From assembly GCF_041381155.1 (NCBI RefSeq), contig NC_091142.1, positions 40,845,604 to 40,909,603 of the forward strand: a DNA stretch of 64,000 bases, given 5' to 3'. Position 1 is the stretch's first letter; every line of letters begins with the position of its first letter. This document shows, piece by piece, positions 1 through 11,779 of the stretch. Below the pieces are notes generated by a model. The model saw only the letters and a program-made list of their open reading frames with translations, was not told the origin of the DNA and did not search any database. The position numbers and the translations under genes are program-made. The stretch is from Argopecten irradians. Taxonomy: Eukaryota; Mollusca; Bivalvia; Pectinida; Pectinidae.

Positions 1-29
1 AAAGGTTAAGAAAAATATTGGTTCGGAGT

Positions 30-60
<31 letters not shown>

Positions 61-3000
61 GCATGTGGGACCCTCCTAGCCCATGGCCTAATATACTTTA
101 TATCCAGCCCAACATTCATAACTATTACAGGGGGTGTATTTGGTTTATATATATCTCAAGAGTTTTGATAAAAACAATATGATGTCTGATGATTAAATTT
201 CTAACTGGAAATGAGGGTTCCTGGATGCGAGACAGGGGCTCACTGAGTTCATATTGACCAATGACATTAGACATATTACTGTGACCCGGATGTTACACTC
301 CCATTATGACGACATGGCGGTGAGCTGAAGTCATTTAAACATTAGGTCATATTTCACTTCAATTTATCTACTCAATTTTATTTCAAATGACTTTTAATCG
401 TTCCTCGATACCCCAGGGGTTACTATTACAGACGTTATGTTACATCCCCGATCTATCTCATGCTAGAACTGTGAGGCAACAGAACAGAACAATAATTAAA
501 TCCTTTGATGCAAATACAAACCCGTACAACGGTACTCCTGTCGTTTTTTACGATGTGGCTTTATAAGTGGGGTGTCGCCTCGTCACGCATCTCATTTCTT
601 CAAAAGTCTTTGTCAAGGCCTGTGATTGGGTAAGAATTTTGCCGTACGGGATTGAACTTGCCTTTAGTTATACAACGAGATCGTCCAGGGGTTGGATGTT
701 ACGGACATTTATAGTAAGCTCCCAATGAAGTACAAGTCGTAGTGATGAACTTTCAATATTGAAGGGTTGGAGTATGTTATCCTTAATATTTAGAACCTGA
801 TGTAACCAAGTTTACAACTTTACAGATTCAAATAATGGTCCCCCCCCCATAAACACTCAGTAGTCAATAAAGTGTGTTGTAGAAAAGATAAGCATTACCC
901 GTGATGCCTATACGAGTTTAAGTGAAGTGACAATAGTAATACATCTACTTAGACTTATTGGCCACACCTCGTCATGTCTTCACTTTGACTGCCAAATAAA
1001 AATGTACTGTGTGTATGTTGTAAAATTCATGTTGCTGATTTAAGAGAAACATTCCTAATAGAATTGATTTCAAACTTTGAAAATAAAGACAGTTCATAAA
1101 GTGATATAGTGATCCTTTAATGAAATATATAGTATGTTCAGAAAACCTTTCTTTGTTATACAGCTGAGATCGTCAAGTATAAGAGTTTAGTTTTGGAAAA
1201 CTTAATTTAAAAGGGATAAGTCGATAACAAATATCATTTCATTAAATGAGACACCGTCATATTTCGTCTCTTATTTCTTAAATATAGCAACTATAATCGG
1301 TCTTAAGCTGCACACATCTCATTACTAATTACCAGGAATGTGACGTAAATTAACTCAAAATGAGATTGGCCTGAACCTGAACAAAAACTTGTTTTGCTAA
1401 ATAAGCAATGTTTTTTCATCATTTTTGCAAAGAAGGAACCCATATTTACTAAGACTATGTATGTCGATATATTGCTATCAACAAAGGAAATACAATTTTC
1501 AATGTTTTTCAATGTAAAAAAAATGAGGATATCAATTTGGGTCCTCTGCAGGCTATCACCTTTTTATTTTGAATATAGATACCTTAATGATTTTGTGGAT
1601 GTTCTTGTCAGAGGAAATTTCGAGTTTTGAAGGGGTGAAATGGAGGATTGAAAATTACTTTAATTCACTAATCGAATAGCACTTAGTCTCATTTTCAGTG
1701 TCAAAATCTTAAGAAAATGATATATTAAAAATTACTAATCTTAATGCTTGCGAAACGTATATACACAGTCATCCTTTAACTGTAACTTCCTATTGGGATA
1801 AAAGTAAAATTATATGCAATCATCATAGCAATATTTTAGTAAAAATTACTATTATATGCAATATGAAAGAGAAAAACCAATTTTGAGATTTTAAATTGAG
1901 AGCGGGTTACGCAAGGAAATGGATAGTCTGTATGAAAGGACATTTAATTGTTTGAATCGCTTCATCCTAGCCCTCGCACTTTTTCAGTAATATTTATTTG
2001 ACTTTAGTTTTCTATTTAGAAATAACAACTAATCATTGCAAATATCAACAAGTACTATTAATGGGTTTCCATTTGAAAGGTGCCCCAAACATGGTGAATT
2101 CTTCATCAAATGATGTAGCAATTTTTCATTACAATCCGTGGAATATTTACGAGAAACGTGTTGGATAAGTAGGAGAATAAGAAGACGAAGAGGAAGAAAC
2201 AGAGTTTAACCACCCGACTTACAAATCTGTGAAATTACAGATAACGCTCTGTGCATTGGATCAATCATAATGGAAAGCCCTAAACAGATCTTAATTTCAA
2301 ATTATATCACGAACGCCAAACTCCACTGTATCGCTAAACTAACTCTAACTAGGTTAGGAAGTTACAAATGTTTATCCACAGTCGAATTGCAAATGTAAAC
2401 TTGCTATAAACAATAATAGATTAATCGTATCATAATGGACTTAATTCTTTGCTTGTATATTTGATTTTTGTGTGTATTGTCTGGGAGCATTTGAGAAATT
2501 GCATCAGAATGACGTAGGAACCATGATAAAACTTTGAAAGCATTACAATAAAACATACGTCAAAATGTCTGAAAAGTGTGGTCAGACACAGCAGAAATAC
2601 TTAACACAGGATCTTTTAATAATACGAGTTCGCGCACGTGACAACGATTTTCCTTTCAACTATACATTGTACACTTGTTCATGTCACTCCATCCTGATAT
2701 CTCATTGACACCCGTCGGCTGCCGTCTCTATTTCTGTAATATTAGACTAGGAACGAGCAAAACGACTGTTCGGTGCCGAAGCCACTTTAGACAATCCTAG
2801 TGTTTATCGAGCATTTTCAGAATTTTTTTATTAGCATAAATTTAAAATATATTATAATTCAAAATGGTATAACAGAAAAAGGAACATATCATCCTGAATC
2901 AAAAAGATTCCTAAATCTTTAGAAAATGCTCTATGAACACTAGAATAGGTACAGTTTTTTGTAGACCACAAGTCCATGTGGTGCAATATATGCTCTTTTC

Positions 3001-3081
3001 TCTTAGATGTATCGCACATTCAGTTTTGCCTGTATCTTTGTAATTCTGTTGTGTGACCTCGATAATGTGTCCAGATGTTAT
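1..3081. other. Non-coding stretch, nothing recognised
   Basis: No reading frame here looks like a real gene; the longest are under 80 codons and overlap on opposite strands. A T11 run followed by a G20 run lies at 29-59, a homopolymer pair that is prone to assembly error. I see no transposon ends or RNA gene. Confidence 0.5.
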
Positions 3082-3087
3082 TTTATT
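3082..3087 (-). terminator. Poly(A) signal of gene 1
   Basis: AATAAA on the minus strand, about 110 bases past the gene 1 stop codon. The surrounding 3' sequence resembles the 3' end of gene 2, which has AATAAA in the same relative place (20264-20269). Confidence 0.6.
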
Positions 3088-3196
3088 TGCTCTTCAGTTA
3101 AAATAAAAACAAAACTGCAAGTTAGTGCTCTATTCAATATTTAATAATTTTGGAAGTTTTACAGGTCATTCAGAGTTAACAGGAGGAATCAGCGAT

Positions 3197-4218
3197 TTAA
3201 TAACCTGAAAGATATAATGATAATAATATATGTAATTTTCAATAGAATTCGAATTTTTTTTTCAAAAGGAGAAGTACTCATGCACAAGGGTTGCTATATT
3301 CGATATAGAGGTTAATCTATCAAAAAATGATTTTATGATATGTCATATATTTGTACTCATACTTTTTAATATTAATTAAAATTGAAATATATACTGTTTG
3401 GATACACGCGAAAAAAAAATGAAAAAAAAAACATTAGATAAAATTATTAGTTTCATTTGAATTATGGAAATTTTAAATCTACAATATTAATTGACAAAAG
3501 TACCTTTTCCGCCAAATCCACCTTGGCCGCCCATTCCACCGAAACCGGCATTTCCGCCTCCCATTCCTCCGAAACCTCCCATACCACTGCCCATTCCTCC
3601 GAATCCACCTTTTCCGCCGCCCATTCCGCCGAAACCTCCCATTCCACCGAATCCGCCTGGACCTCCGCCCATTCCACCTCCCATGCCGCCGAATCCGCCC
3701 ATTCCGCCGAATCCTCCTTTACCTCCGCCCATTCCTCCGCCCATACCGCCGAATCCGCCTGCGTTCATTCCGCCTCCCATTCCTCCGGTACCGCCCATAC
3801 TTCCGGCTCCACCTCCGTATCCTTTGAATACGATGGAGAATGTTATCATAATAAATGAATGTCATATGTATGTATATTACATTTTACACTTAGTCGGCAT
3901 CGCTTAAATTCCCCTATAGTATTATATTACTACTATCAAGTTGCTTAAATGGTCGATTTGGATTTTCTTCTATATATCGGACAACAATCTCAACGGGTGC
4001 ATCTAAAATAGTTATGGTTAGTTGAATAAGTCCATAATCTTAAAAAAGGAGCGCGATGTATTCACCAAATTGCCAAGAAGAAATTACTGATTATAACATG
4101 ATATAAAAGATCAAAGTGTAAAAATAGAACTTTAGTGTAAAAATAGATATTAAAATGACTTACCGGCGGCGCTGACAGCAGCGATAAGACAAGCAGAAAG
4201 ACAGATGTAGGCGTTCAT
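3197..4218 (-). CDS. Secreted Gly/Met-rich repeat protein, shell-matrix-like (gene 1)
   Basis: Three coding exons on the minus strand: 4218-4164, 3821-3504 and 3204-3197, giving 126 residues. The first exon encodes the signal peptide MNAYICLSACLIAAVSAA and ends at a GTAAGT donor. The second encodes GYGGGAGSMGG followed by many GGFGGM and GGGMGGG repeats with few charged residues. The last adds only GY and a stop (acceptor TTTCAG). All junctions are phase 1. The start is set by the signal peptide and an in-exon acceptor at 4231. Such low-complexity secreted Gly-rich proteins are known from molluscan shell matrix (shematrins) and other extracellular fibres; assignment to shell is inference. It is a close twin of gene 2, one ten-residue repeat shorter. 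The long proline-rich frame on the plus strand is its antisense shadow. Confidence 0.85.
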
Positions 4219-4625
4219 CTTGATGGTGATCTATGATCAAATGAATAAAACAACTAGTTCAGTCTTAGATTTAATTGCATAATGATGTTGCAATTATTTA
4301 AAAAAAAAACAAAAAAAAAAACAACTATTTATATGATTGTTTAATTATTATTGTATAATAATTCATTTACTACTCAAGCAACAACTGTACAAATGGCATC
4401 TCCATCTGGATAACGGCTTTATTGAAGGGCCATAGCGGCTGCTATTTTTTACGTATAATATATGATAAGTATATATTTCAAGAGATTTTGCACTAACGTT
4501 ACAATACAGACTAAACATTTGTTTTCTATAGTTTTATACGAAGGAACTCGAAGACGTTATCTGTAAATTAAATACGCTTTTTGAAATAAACATAAAACAT
4601 ATGATAAAATAATGAGTGGACTTAC

Positions 4626-4711
4626 CTTGAAGATCTGGATAGTCTTGATCTAACGGTGGAAGGTGTAAGGAAGATATGGTGATTTGGTAGTTCTGTCAGC
4701 CCTTATTTATA
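4626..4711 (-). promoter_or_regulatory. TATA promoter and non-coding exon 1 of gene 1
   Basis: TATAAATA on the minus strand at 4711-4704 is followed about 25-30 bases later by a presumed start site near 4680 and a short untranslated exon ending at a GTAAG donor after 4626. The same block, almost base for base, precedes gene 2, which supports it as the core promoter rather than chance AT-rich sequence. Confidence 0.7.
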
Positions 4712-5000
4712 CAGATTTCAACGGATGTCTGGTTACCACAAACATGTCAGGAAACACATCATTGATTGGTAACAGATATTACGTCTAATTGTTGTTGTCG
4801 TATATTCTTTAAACTTTGATTTCTTTGTTTTTATCTCGACATTTAGGGCGATTAATCTGTAAATTACAGGTAAACTGCACACATAACCACAACACGTACC
4901 TGTAAATGTGCATTGTACTTTGAAGTCGCCGACTGCATTGTCGTGTTCAGTGTACGTGGTTGTGTAATTAGTACAGCGACATGGTCATCAAGTTGTATTG
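4712..5000 (-). promoter_or_regulatory. Upstream region of gene 1 conserved with gene 2
   Basis: This stretch aligns with 22272-22510 upstream of gene 2. The best-kept part reads TGTGCATTGTACTTTGAAGT on the plus strand at both loci, next to short ACGTG-containing words. Conservation may reflect shared control or simply recent duplication. Confidence 0.45.
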
Positions 5001-5507
5001 CACAGATCAAGAGCAAAAATCACTCTCTATCCACTCTTCTTTCATAGCAATTTCGTGACACAGGTGTGGACCATACGTAGTAGTAAAGGTTTTGAATTTG
5101 AAGAAAAGATGCTTATAGGATTTCTTACCTTCTATTAAATTGTTATGTTCTTATTTCAGCGAAAGGTAAGCCATGTATACACTGTGATATCTGATAATGA
5201 ACATTGAACGATACTAATATTTGTTTCAAACGTAAATTGTGTAATATACTGAAAATTAGAAAAAAAAACTTGTCTATACAACTCGATGTGAAAATAATCG
5301 AAAGTAAACTATGGGCAAAAAAATGTAGTTTTAGGAATATGAAATAGGAATGACACTCGGGAATGTTAAGTTATTGTTAATAATCTATTTGTTTATAGTA
5401 AAGTATCACTTGTCAAAATCGGCCCCTCTAATCCGGATTACAGTGCATTTTGATGTTATTATAAGGCAAATCTTTATATTAACTAAAACCTTATAATTCG
5501 GAAGCCT
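5001..5507. other. Non-coding, nothing recognised
   Basis: AT-rich spacer between the gene 1 upstream region and the first foldback MITE. No gene-like frame or repeat stood out. Confidence 0.45.
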
Positions 5508-5702
5508 GGTTATTCCGCCTTTGCATATCACAGAGTTAGCTCCCTTGCGGGTAAGTATCGATTGTTACGTCATTATTTTGTGAGCGCAATTCACGTCGTT
5601 TTCGCCAAAAAGTATGACGTTATGCTCGCAGACACATGGCGTCACAATCAATACATACCTGCAAAGGCAAATAACTCTGTAATATGCAAATACAGAATAC
5701 CG
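5508..5702. mobile_element. Foldback MITE, copy A
   Basis: A 195 bp near-palindrome. The left arm carries the word ACAGAGTTAGCTCC and the right arm its reverse complement with small changes (AAATAACTCTGTAATATGC). The centre holds GTGAGCG...CGCTCGC and TGACGTTA-like words. Two further copies lie at 6691-6877 and 27064-27255. No coding capacity; a non-autonomous DNA transposon is the simplest reading. Target-site duplications are not clear. Confidence 0.75.
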
Positions 5703-6690
5703 GCTAACATGACGATCCCGGTAACATTTTGTAGGTACGTAACATTGTATGTGGCTTCGGAATATAAATGATAATCTTATTCATGCCCATACTGTGCCAG
5801 GTTCACATAGATTACATCAATCTATGTGTAATGGTAGCATATATAAAAACCGTCTTCGTTGTATTTTGTGTAACTGACATTATATACAGAAAGGTATGCT
5901 TGTGGAAAGATAAAATCAGAAATATATGTATGATAGAAATATCGTCAAATAATTGTTATTACCATAAATGATCTAATAAAAACATTACCACAAAGAGGTT
6001 TTTAATACTTCTAATGAGTTTCCTCTCCCCTAATGCATCAACATATCTTATCAGCTGTCAAAATTTCCTATCGTCGGTTGCAATTCCTCAATCTTTGGTG
6101 TCACATTATCAAAAGTTCTGAATTTGAATGGAGATTATTGATTTGACATTATGGATAGTTTTATATGTTAAAAAAACCACATGTCATATCCACTCTAATA
6201 TGAGGTCTTTTTGATTAGATGTATTTATGCTTTGTGAATTTACTTTTAGTATGAACGTGTTTTTTAATCTTATCAGGATTAAACTTAATGTAATTTTTGG
6301 TTGTTCAGAGAGGTGCTTTTATTTTCATTTTTTAATTTATTTTCAATGTACTGCTTATCACAAAAAAGTATGAAGACAATTATGTCGCGAATTCATCGGT
6401 TACAAATAAAAGGTTTTAATCAAATATATTTAAACATAGTTTTGTAATCTTTGATGGGACTAAGCAGATATGATTTTAACAGAAATTAGATGAGTTCGAA
6501 ATTAATAGGTTCAAGGATACATGATTAGCAATTTAAAATTACAATTGGATCTTTATTTAAAAAGAAAAATATGCTGGTTTTTGTCAGTAGTTATACTACT
6601 CATGACCTACAATATACATATCTTTTTAGTGGTAATTATTACTTTTCCCACGAGAAAATCTGTGCGAAATATGGTTGCGCTTCATATCAT
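5703..6690. other. Non-coding, nothing recognised
   Basis: AT-rich spacer between two MITE copies. The frames present are short and unlike any family I know. Confidence 0.45.
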
Positions 6691-6877
6691 TTATATTCCC
6701 TCTTTGCATATTACAGAGCTAGCTCTCTTGCGGGTAGGTTTCGATTGTTATGTCATTATTTTGTGAGCGCACTTCACGTCGTTGTCTCCGAAAGCACGTT
6801 ATGCTCGCAAACATATGACTTCACAATCAATACATACCCTAAGGGCAGATAACTCTGTAATATGCAAATACAGATTA
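6691..6877. mobile_element. Foldback MITE, copy B
   Basis: About 187 bp, same orientation and plan as copy A but more diverged, with several changes in both arms. It lies about 1 kb from copy A. Confidence 0.7.
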
Positions 6878-7924
6878 GTAAAACGCGTGGTTAACACATC
6901 GGTGAGATTAGGCAAATACGAAAACGTATTTGGATGTGAACACGCAGAAGATAGACAACTTTATTTTAACACCAGTAAAGAATACTACATTATTTGCGTC
7001 AGACTGGCAAAGGAGAATGAAGAATTTTATGAAAGTCTGGTATTAAAAAGACTTAATTCAATAGTGAATCTAATCCCTAACATAATTTTTATTTGCAATT
7101 TTCACATACATAATTATCCTTATAGAAGGAAATTTTACCCTTGATGTTGAAACGGGTTTAGCAAACACACAAATTATGTCTGCATAATAAACATACATAA
7201 TTAATATAATATTGAATTGAAATGTCAGTATCAGCCTGGTAAATATTGAACCTGGTTCAGTCGAAGTATTTTTATACAGAGTCCATAGTGATGTTCTTAC
7301 AAAAATAATAATTATGCACATGAACAGTACGGATAAAAATGATGTTAGAGATAAGTGGTAAAGTTCTTTTAGAAATACGTTTTTTTCTCTTTGATTGTTG
7401 AAAACAAAACATATGAAAATATATGTTATCAGTGGAATTCATCTCAAATTGTACCTGCTGGAGCCTATAGACCCGTTATCACACTTACTCGTGTGCTTCA
7501 CTATTTCAACGGATAAAAAAGATGTGCCCTGTAGTAATCAAGTTGCTGGGCCAAGGGACAGAAACAAAAACATTTACTTTGAAAATAAACACAATCTCCA
7601 ATGCCCTCAAGTGGTCCTTTTATAACACCGATCGTCGTACGTAAGCGGTGAGTTTTGAGACAAATAATAACGACAAAATTTAGCTTGTTTTCCCCACAAA
7701 GTAAATTACTCAGGTAATGCAGTATCCTTGGTAGATATGGCTTGGAAATGATCCATGAGTATAGAAGATTGTTGATATAAATTATGATTTTTCAAACCGG
7801 TAATTACCCTATCCATAGGTAACAATTAAATGAATTTAGAAAGTCCTATTGAAATTTAGGTTTAAAATATCAATATAGATAATCATTTGGTAAAAAAATT
7901 AAAAATTCATTAGTATTTCAATAC
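6878..7924. other. Non-coding, nothing recognised
   Basis: Frames up to 120 codons occur, but they start inside the MITE or overlap other frames and match nothing I recognise. Confidence 0.45.
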
Positions 7925-8109
7925 AGGAATGATAAATGATAAGTCATTATATGTGTTTTCGCCTCATATGCATTTAATTCTTTAGGTCTTAGTTATGTCA
8001 ACTATAGACAGCCAAAAGCCGAAATCGTTTCTTCTGTGTATATGATATACTGATCCACTCAAAGGTAGATGAAACCTAGTTGAAAATCAATTCCTATGGA
8101 CCTGGGAAG
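7925..8109 (+). repeat. Direct repeat, copy without SINE
   Basis: About 185 bp that aligns with 8211-8510. Shared words include ATGATAAGTCATTATA near the left end and ATCCACTCAAAGGTAGA near the right end. This copy lacks the SINE present in the second copy. Confidence 0.65.
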
Positions 8110-8210
8110 TTTAGCTACATGATATGTTCTTGATAATGTAACAGAGCTTTTGGATGGTAGTGTATGCCTAAAGATAGCTAAAAGTTGATGGGTTTACCAT
8201 ATCATTCAAA

Positions 8211-8510
8211 AGGAATGACACATGATAAGTCATTATAGGTGTTATCGCCTTATATGCATTTCGGGAGGAGTGTGGCGGGAATGGACTGGATCAGTCATCG
8301 GTGACCAGGTAGCTCAGTCGGTAAAGCACTTGGCTAGTGTTCGGAGGGTCCCGGGTTCGAATCACGGTCTGGCCGCTACATTTTCTCTATCCTGTTACAA
8401 AATTTAATGTTTAGTTATAACAACTCTTCTTCTATGTATATGAGATATACTCATCCACTCAAAGGTAGAGGGCAAACAAGTTTAAAACAAATTCTTACGA
8501 ACCTGAGATA
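8211..8510 (+). repeat. Direct repeat, copy carrying a SINE
   Basis: Second copy of the 7925-8109 sequence. The flanks align with the first copy, and the extra length is the tRNA-like segment at about 8262-8400. Confidence 0.65.
8262..8400 (+). mobile_element. tRNA-derived SINE
   Basis: Contains a pol III A box (TAGCTCAGTCGG at 8310-8321) and a B box (GGTTCGAATCA at 8354-8364) at tRNA-like spacing, about 32 bases apart. The acceptor stem does not close and there is no cloverleaf, so it is a SINE head rather than a tRNA gene. The tail is short and its family is not identifiable by eye. Insertion into one of two direct repeats gives a natural empty-site comparison. Confidence 0.75.
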
Positions 8511-9135
8511 TAGAATTCGTTATACATAGTCTTATGAGCGGTATATTGTTATATTGTTTATCATTTTATTTTCGTTTTACATAATTTCATTTTCTAAAGT
8601 ATGATTTTAGAGTAAGTAAATAAAAAAGCGAACAAACATGTAAATAAATCTCATTTTTTCCACCTGAAAAAACATCATTTTAGAAAATGTACTTGTTACA
8701 AACAAGTGCTTTTCATCTTGAATCGAAATCAGATTCCATTATAGACGCTCAGATATTGTTATGATTAATTGGTAATGCGCTATGTGAGCAGTAAATTATC
8801 AAGACAATTAAGTAATCAAACTCAAAGATGAGTTATTGAAAGAGATTCTCATCCTAAATCGAATTGTGTTTAAAATACCACGTCTGAACGTCTTGCTGTC
8901 TAAGGAATCTCAATAATGTCTTTGTTAAATAGAATTTTATCTAAGATTAGGATGTCTTTATTTTTCGGACGAAATTGCCGTAGTAGATAGACATGTTGTA
9001 TGTTTCAGAAATATTCAATTTGTATTCCATGTAACTAATTACAAACATTTTGCTTGATTTGTTTTATGTAACACAGAAGACATCAATGAAATAATTGCCT
9101 AATATGGTCTAAGATGCATAACGATATCGCCAAAC
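8511..9135. other. Non-coding flank left of the Gypsy element
   Basis: AT-rich sequence with no recognisable gene or repeat. It abuts the left LTR. Confidence 0.45.
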
Positions 9136-10228
9136 TGTTTAAAGAGTTTCCGATGGTTATTTTAATGATAGTCCACTCACGAAGAAAGGCAGTCAACAAC
9201 AACGACAGTTGGAACTCTCCTGTGCGTGAAACCGGAAAAGGTCGATCGCACGCGCTGCCGCGAAAAGTATAAATAGCGGTTGCCTCCCTTCTATCAAGGC
9301 ATTCCAATCTTAGACGGAGCTTAGCCCGCAGACTTGATAGGAATCAAAAGCAAATGATCTAGAACCACAATAATGGTTGACAACGAATCGGAAATGGTAA
9401 GGAAATAGGAAACGAGTCTTATTTCCAATCCTGGTTTAGTTGTTACACCAAGGTTGCTCTTATTATTAGAACCAATATGTGGTTTTACTCTTTACCAATA
9501 TTTTAATGGTAACTCAGGTAAACCGGTATCGGTTACCAACAAAAACTATCTTAGAGAATTAAGTTCTCTATTGGAATTTTTATGGTATTGGTAATTTTTA
9601 CCAGATAACCAGTATTTGTTCAATTTCTAAATAATGAAATTAATATAATTTATCTACTTTGTAAAAATTCCTTGAAAATACTTGGGAACCGGTAACGGTT
9701 AACAGAGAACCGGTATCGGTTACAGAACCGGTACTGGTAACAAAACCGGATCCGGTATCACTAAAATTAAAGGAATAAATATTGGTTATATATGGTTTTA
9801 AACCAATTGACCAGTACATCTATACATATTGCTAATGTATATTTACCAAAAATAAGTGGTATCTAAATTTCAGTGTCTATAGTCATTATCAGAACCAGAA
9901 TATTTCACCAAGAGCAACCATGGTAATACTACTTCACCAGAATTGGAAAATTCTGGGAATGGGTTCTATTACACTAAAGAAAGACAAGACAAATCTCCAT
10001 AATAATTTGAATTACTAGAAAAAAGTTGGTGGATTCATCATTGGTATTTTAATGTCTTCAAATTAATAAAATATCTTTAAAACAAAACATCTTGAGTCTG
10101 GTTTTGCCTTTGGTCGAAACGCTTAGTCTGGGACGAATCTTCTAAAAACGTTTTGTGCTCCTTATTCTGATTAAAGATAATCAGATAAGGTTTGGCAAAA
10201 TAAGCACACAGGGGAAAAAAACGTTACA
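9136..10228 (+). repeat. Left LTR (as visible)
   Basis: 1,093 bp matching the right LTR, ending CGTTACA. TATAAATA at 9268-9275 is the likely promoter and AATAAA at 10065-10070 a possible poly(A) signal. A cluster of ACCGGT-centred words lies at about 9519-9760. Confidence 0.9.
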
Positions 10229-10229
10229 T

Positions 10230-10247
10230 TGGCGTCGTCGGCAGGAT
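10230..10247 (+). other. Primer-binding site, tRNA-Ser type
   Basis: TGGCGTCGTCGGCAGGAT begins two bases after the left LTR. Its complement ends CGCCA and resembles the 3' end of animal serine tRNAs (from memory, AATCCTGCCGACTACGCCA), so tRNA-Ser is the likely primer. Confidence 0.7.
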
Positions 10248-10363
10248 ATCTTTTTCTCTTGTTCCAAGTTGTAATGGTATTTATTACCAAACACAGTTTG
10301 ACAAGAATTCTCAGAGTATATCAGACCAAAGGTGAAAATCCAGAGTTCTGATAATCATTAAAG

Positions 10364-11779
10364 ATGGCAAATTCTGATGAGGAAATTTCATTCCGCAGGA
10401 TCCAAGATACACACAATGATGAATCCAGTACTTTGTCAGGGGGAGGTAATCTGAGTAGGGTAGAATCTCCTTTTGAGCATGATAGTGTTCAACCTGAAAA
10501 TAGAACCATAATTAACATTGTAAAAAGAGAAATTATGGGTTATTTGGAAGAGCAATTTATAATGATACGAAGAGAAAATAGCAGAGAATTAGATGAAATA
10601 AGGGAAGAAATGAATAGAAATCTGGGTAATCTACATAAGGACCTTCAGGCTTTTCAGGAAAATATTTCAATACTGGATAAGAAACTAAATGAAAGTTTGA
10701 TAAATCCAAGTCAACACTCTCAGGGTGACAATGGTCAGCCCATCTTTGGTAATTTGAATGGTAACCATACAGGATCTCCTCATTCCTTAGATAGAACCAA
10801 CAATTCAGATAAAAACCACACAAGACTAAAACCACAAACATATGATGGTAAAGAAGATTTCGAGGAATACCTCTCTCAATTTGAAATAATTTCCAGAATA
10901 AATAACTGGAGTTATTCTGACAAAGCTCTATATCTGGCAGGGAGTCTTACTGGTGATGCAAGGGCAGTTCTAATGGAACTAAACCCCTCAGCCAGACAAG
11001 ATTACCATTCACTGGCAAAAATCCTAAATATGAGGTATGGCTCAGTGGAACGATCAGAAATGTATAGAGCACGCCTTCAAACAAGAGTCAGAGAAAGAAA
11101 CGAGTCTCTCTCTGCATTGGCACAGTCTATACGTAAACTCACAAGACAGGCCTACCCAACAGCGGATGCATCTCTCACTAATGTTTTGGCTTTGGATCAT
11201 TTTATCGATGCCATCCAAGATTCAGACATGAGATTGCGAATCCGGGAGTTGAGGCCTCAAGATATCAACGAGGCTGAAACTCATGCAGTAAGATTGGAGG
11301 CACATAGAGTAGCTGACAAGCAAAGAGGCAAGTCAGTACACATGGTCAATAAAGAGAAAGACAACACTAGTGTATGTCAGATCAGTAAACAGGCAGATAA
11401 AGATCAAGGGGAGACAATTGATGTTGGAACCTTGACCCGCTGCATGTTACAACTGGACAGAACTACAAAACAGTTGCATGAAACTCTTAAACAGCAAAAC
11501 AAAAACCAAAGCAGGCAACCAAGTGTCTGGAATGGTAACAATCAAAATGGTAACAACTACCATAGACAATCAAATGGTGGTAATAATGGTAATGGTCAGA
11601 ACCGTGCCAGATTCCAAGGGAGTCAGAACCAGAATGGAAATTTTAATCAAGGGTATAACAATCCACCAAGGGGAAATGCCTTTCAAAATTTCCAGCCAAA
11701 CAAACAAAACCAACAAAATGGTAACTATAAAAGGGCTGATAACCGTCAAAACCAAGAACCAGTCCTGGGAAACCAGTAG
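10364..11779 (+). CDS. gag: Gag polyprotein of the Gypsy element
   Basis: 471 residues from an ATG in good context (AAAGATGG). Residues about 50-110 are charged and likely coiled. Residues about 155-310 look like the retrotransposon gag capsid domain (YDGKEDFEEYLSQFE, then W, LAGSLTGDA, and RYG). The C-terminal third is rich in Asn, Gln, Gly and Arg. I see no CCHC zinc knuckle; a basic N/G/R-rich tail may bind RNA in its place. The frame ends inside the start of the pol frame, with a GGGAAAC word at 11767-11773 just before the stop. Confidence 0.9.
   Translation: MANSDEEISFRRIQDTHNDESSTLSGGGNLSRVESPFEHDSVQPENRTIINIVKREIMGYLEEQFIMIRRENSRELDEIREEMNRNLGNLHKDLQAFQENISILDKKLNESLINPSQHSQGDNGQPIFGNLNGNHTGSPHSLDRTNNSDKNHTRLKPQTYDGKEDFEEYLSQFEIISRINNWSYSDKALYLAGSLTGDARAVLMELNPSARQDYHSLAKILNMRYGSVERSEMYRARLQTRVRERNESLSALAQSIRKLTRQAYPTADASLTNVLALDHFIDAIQDSDMRLRIRELRPQDINEAETHAVRLEAHRVADKQRGKSVHMVNKEKDNTSVCQISKQADKDQGETIDVGTLTRCMLQLDRTTKQLHETLKQQNKNQSRQPSVWNGNNQNGNNYHRQSNGGNNGNGQNRARFQGSQNQNGNFNQGYNNPPRGNAFQNFQPNKQNQQNGNYKRADNRQNQEPVLGNQ

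Noticed and set aside
3491-3907. Proline-rich plus-strand frame opposite gene 1 (also 20730-21062 and minus strand 29113-29568)
   Set aside because: It is the antisense of GGN-rich codons, which read as CCN proline. The Gly strand has the signal-peptide exon, splice sites and promoter; the Pro strand has none.
8301-8380. A functional tRNA gene
   Set aside because: A and B boxes are present but the acceptor and anticodon stems do not fold; a SINE fits better.
9136-9145. A target-site duplication around the Gypsy element
   Set aside because: The bases before 9136 and after 19281 do not match over 4 to 6 positions.
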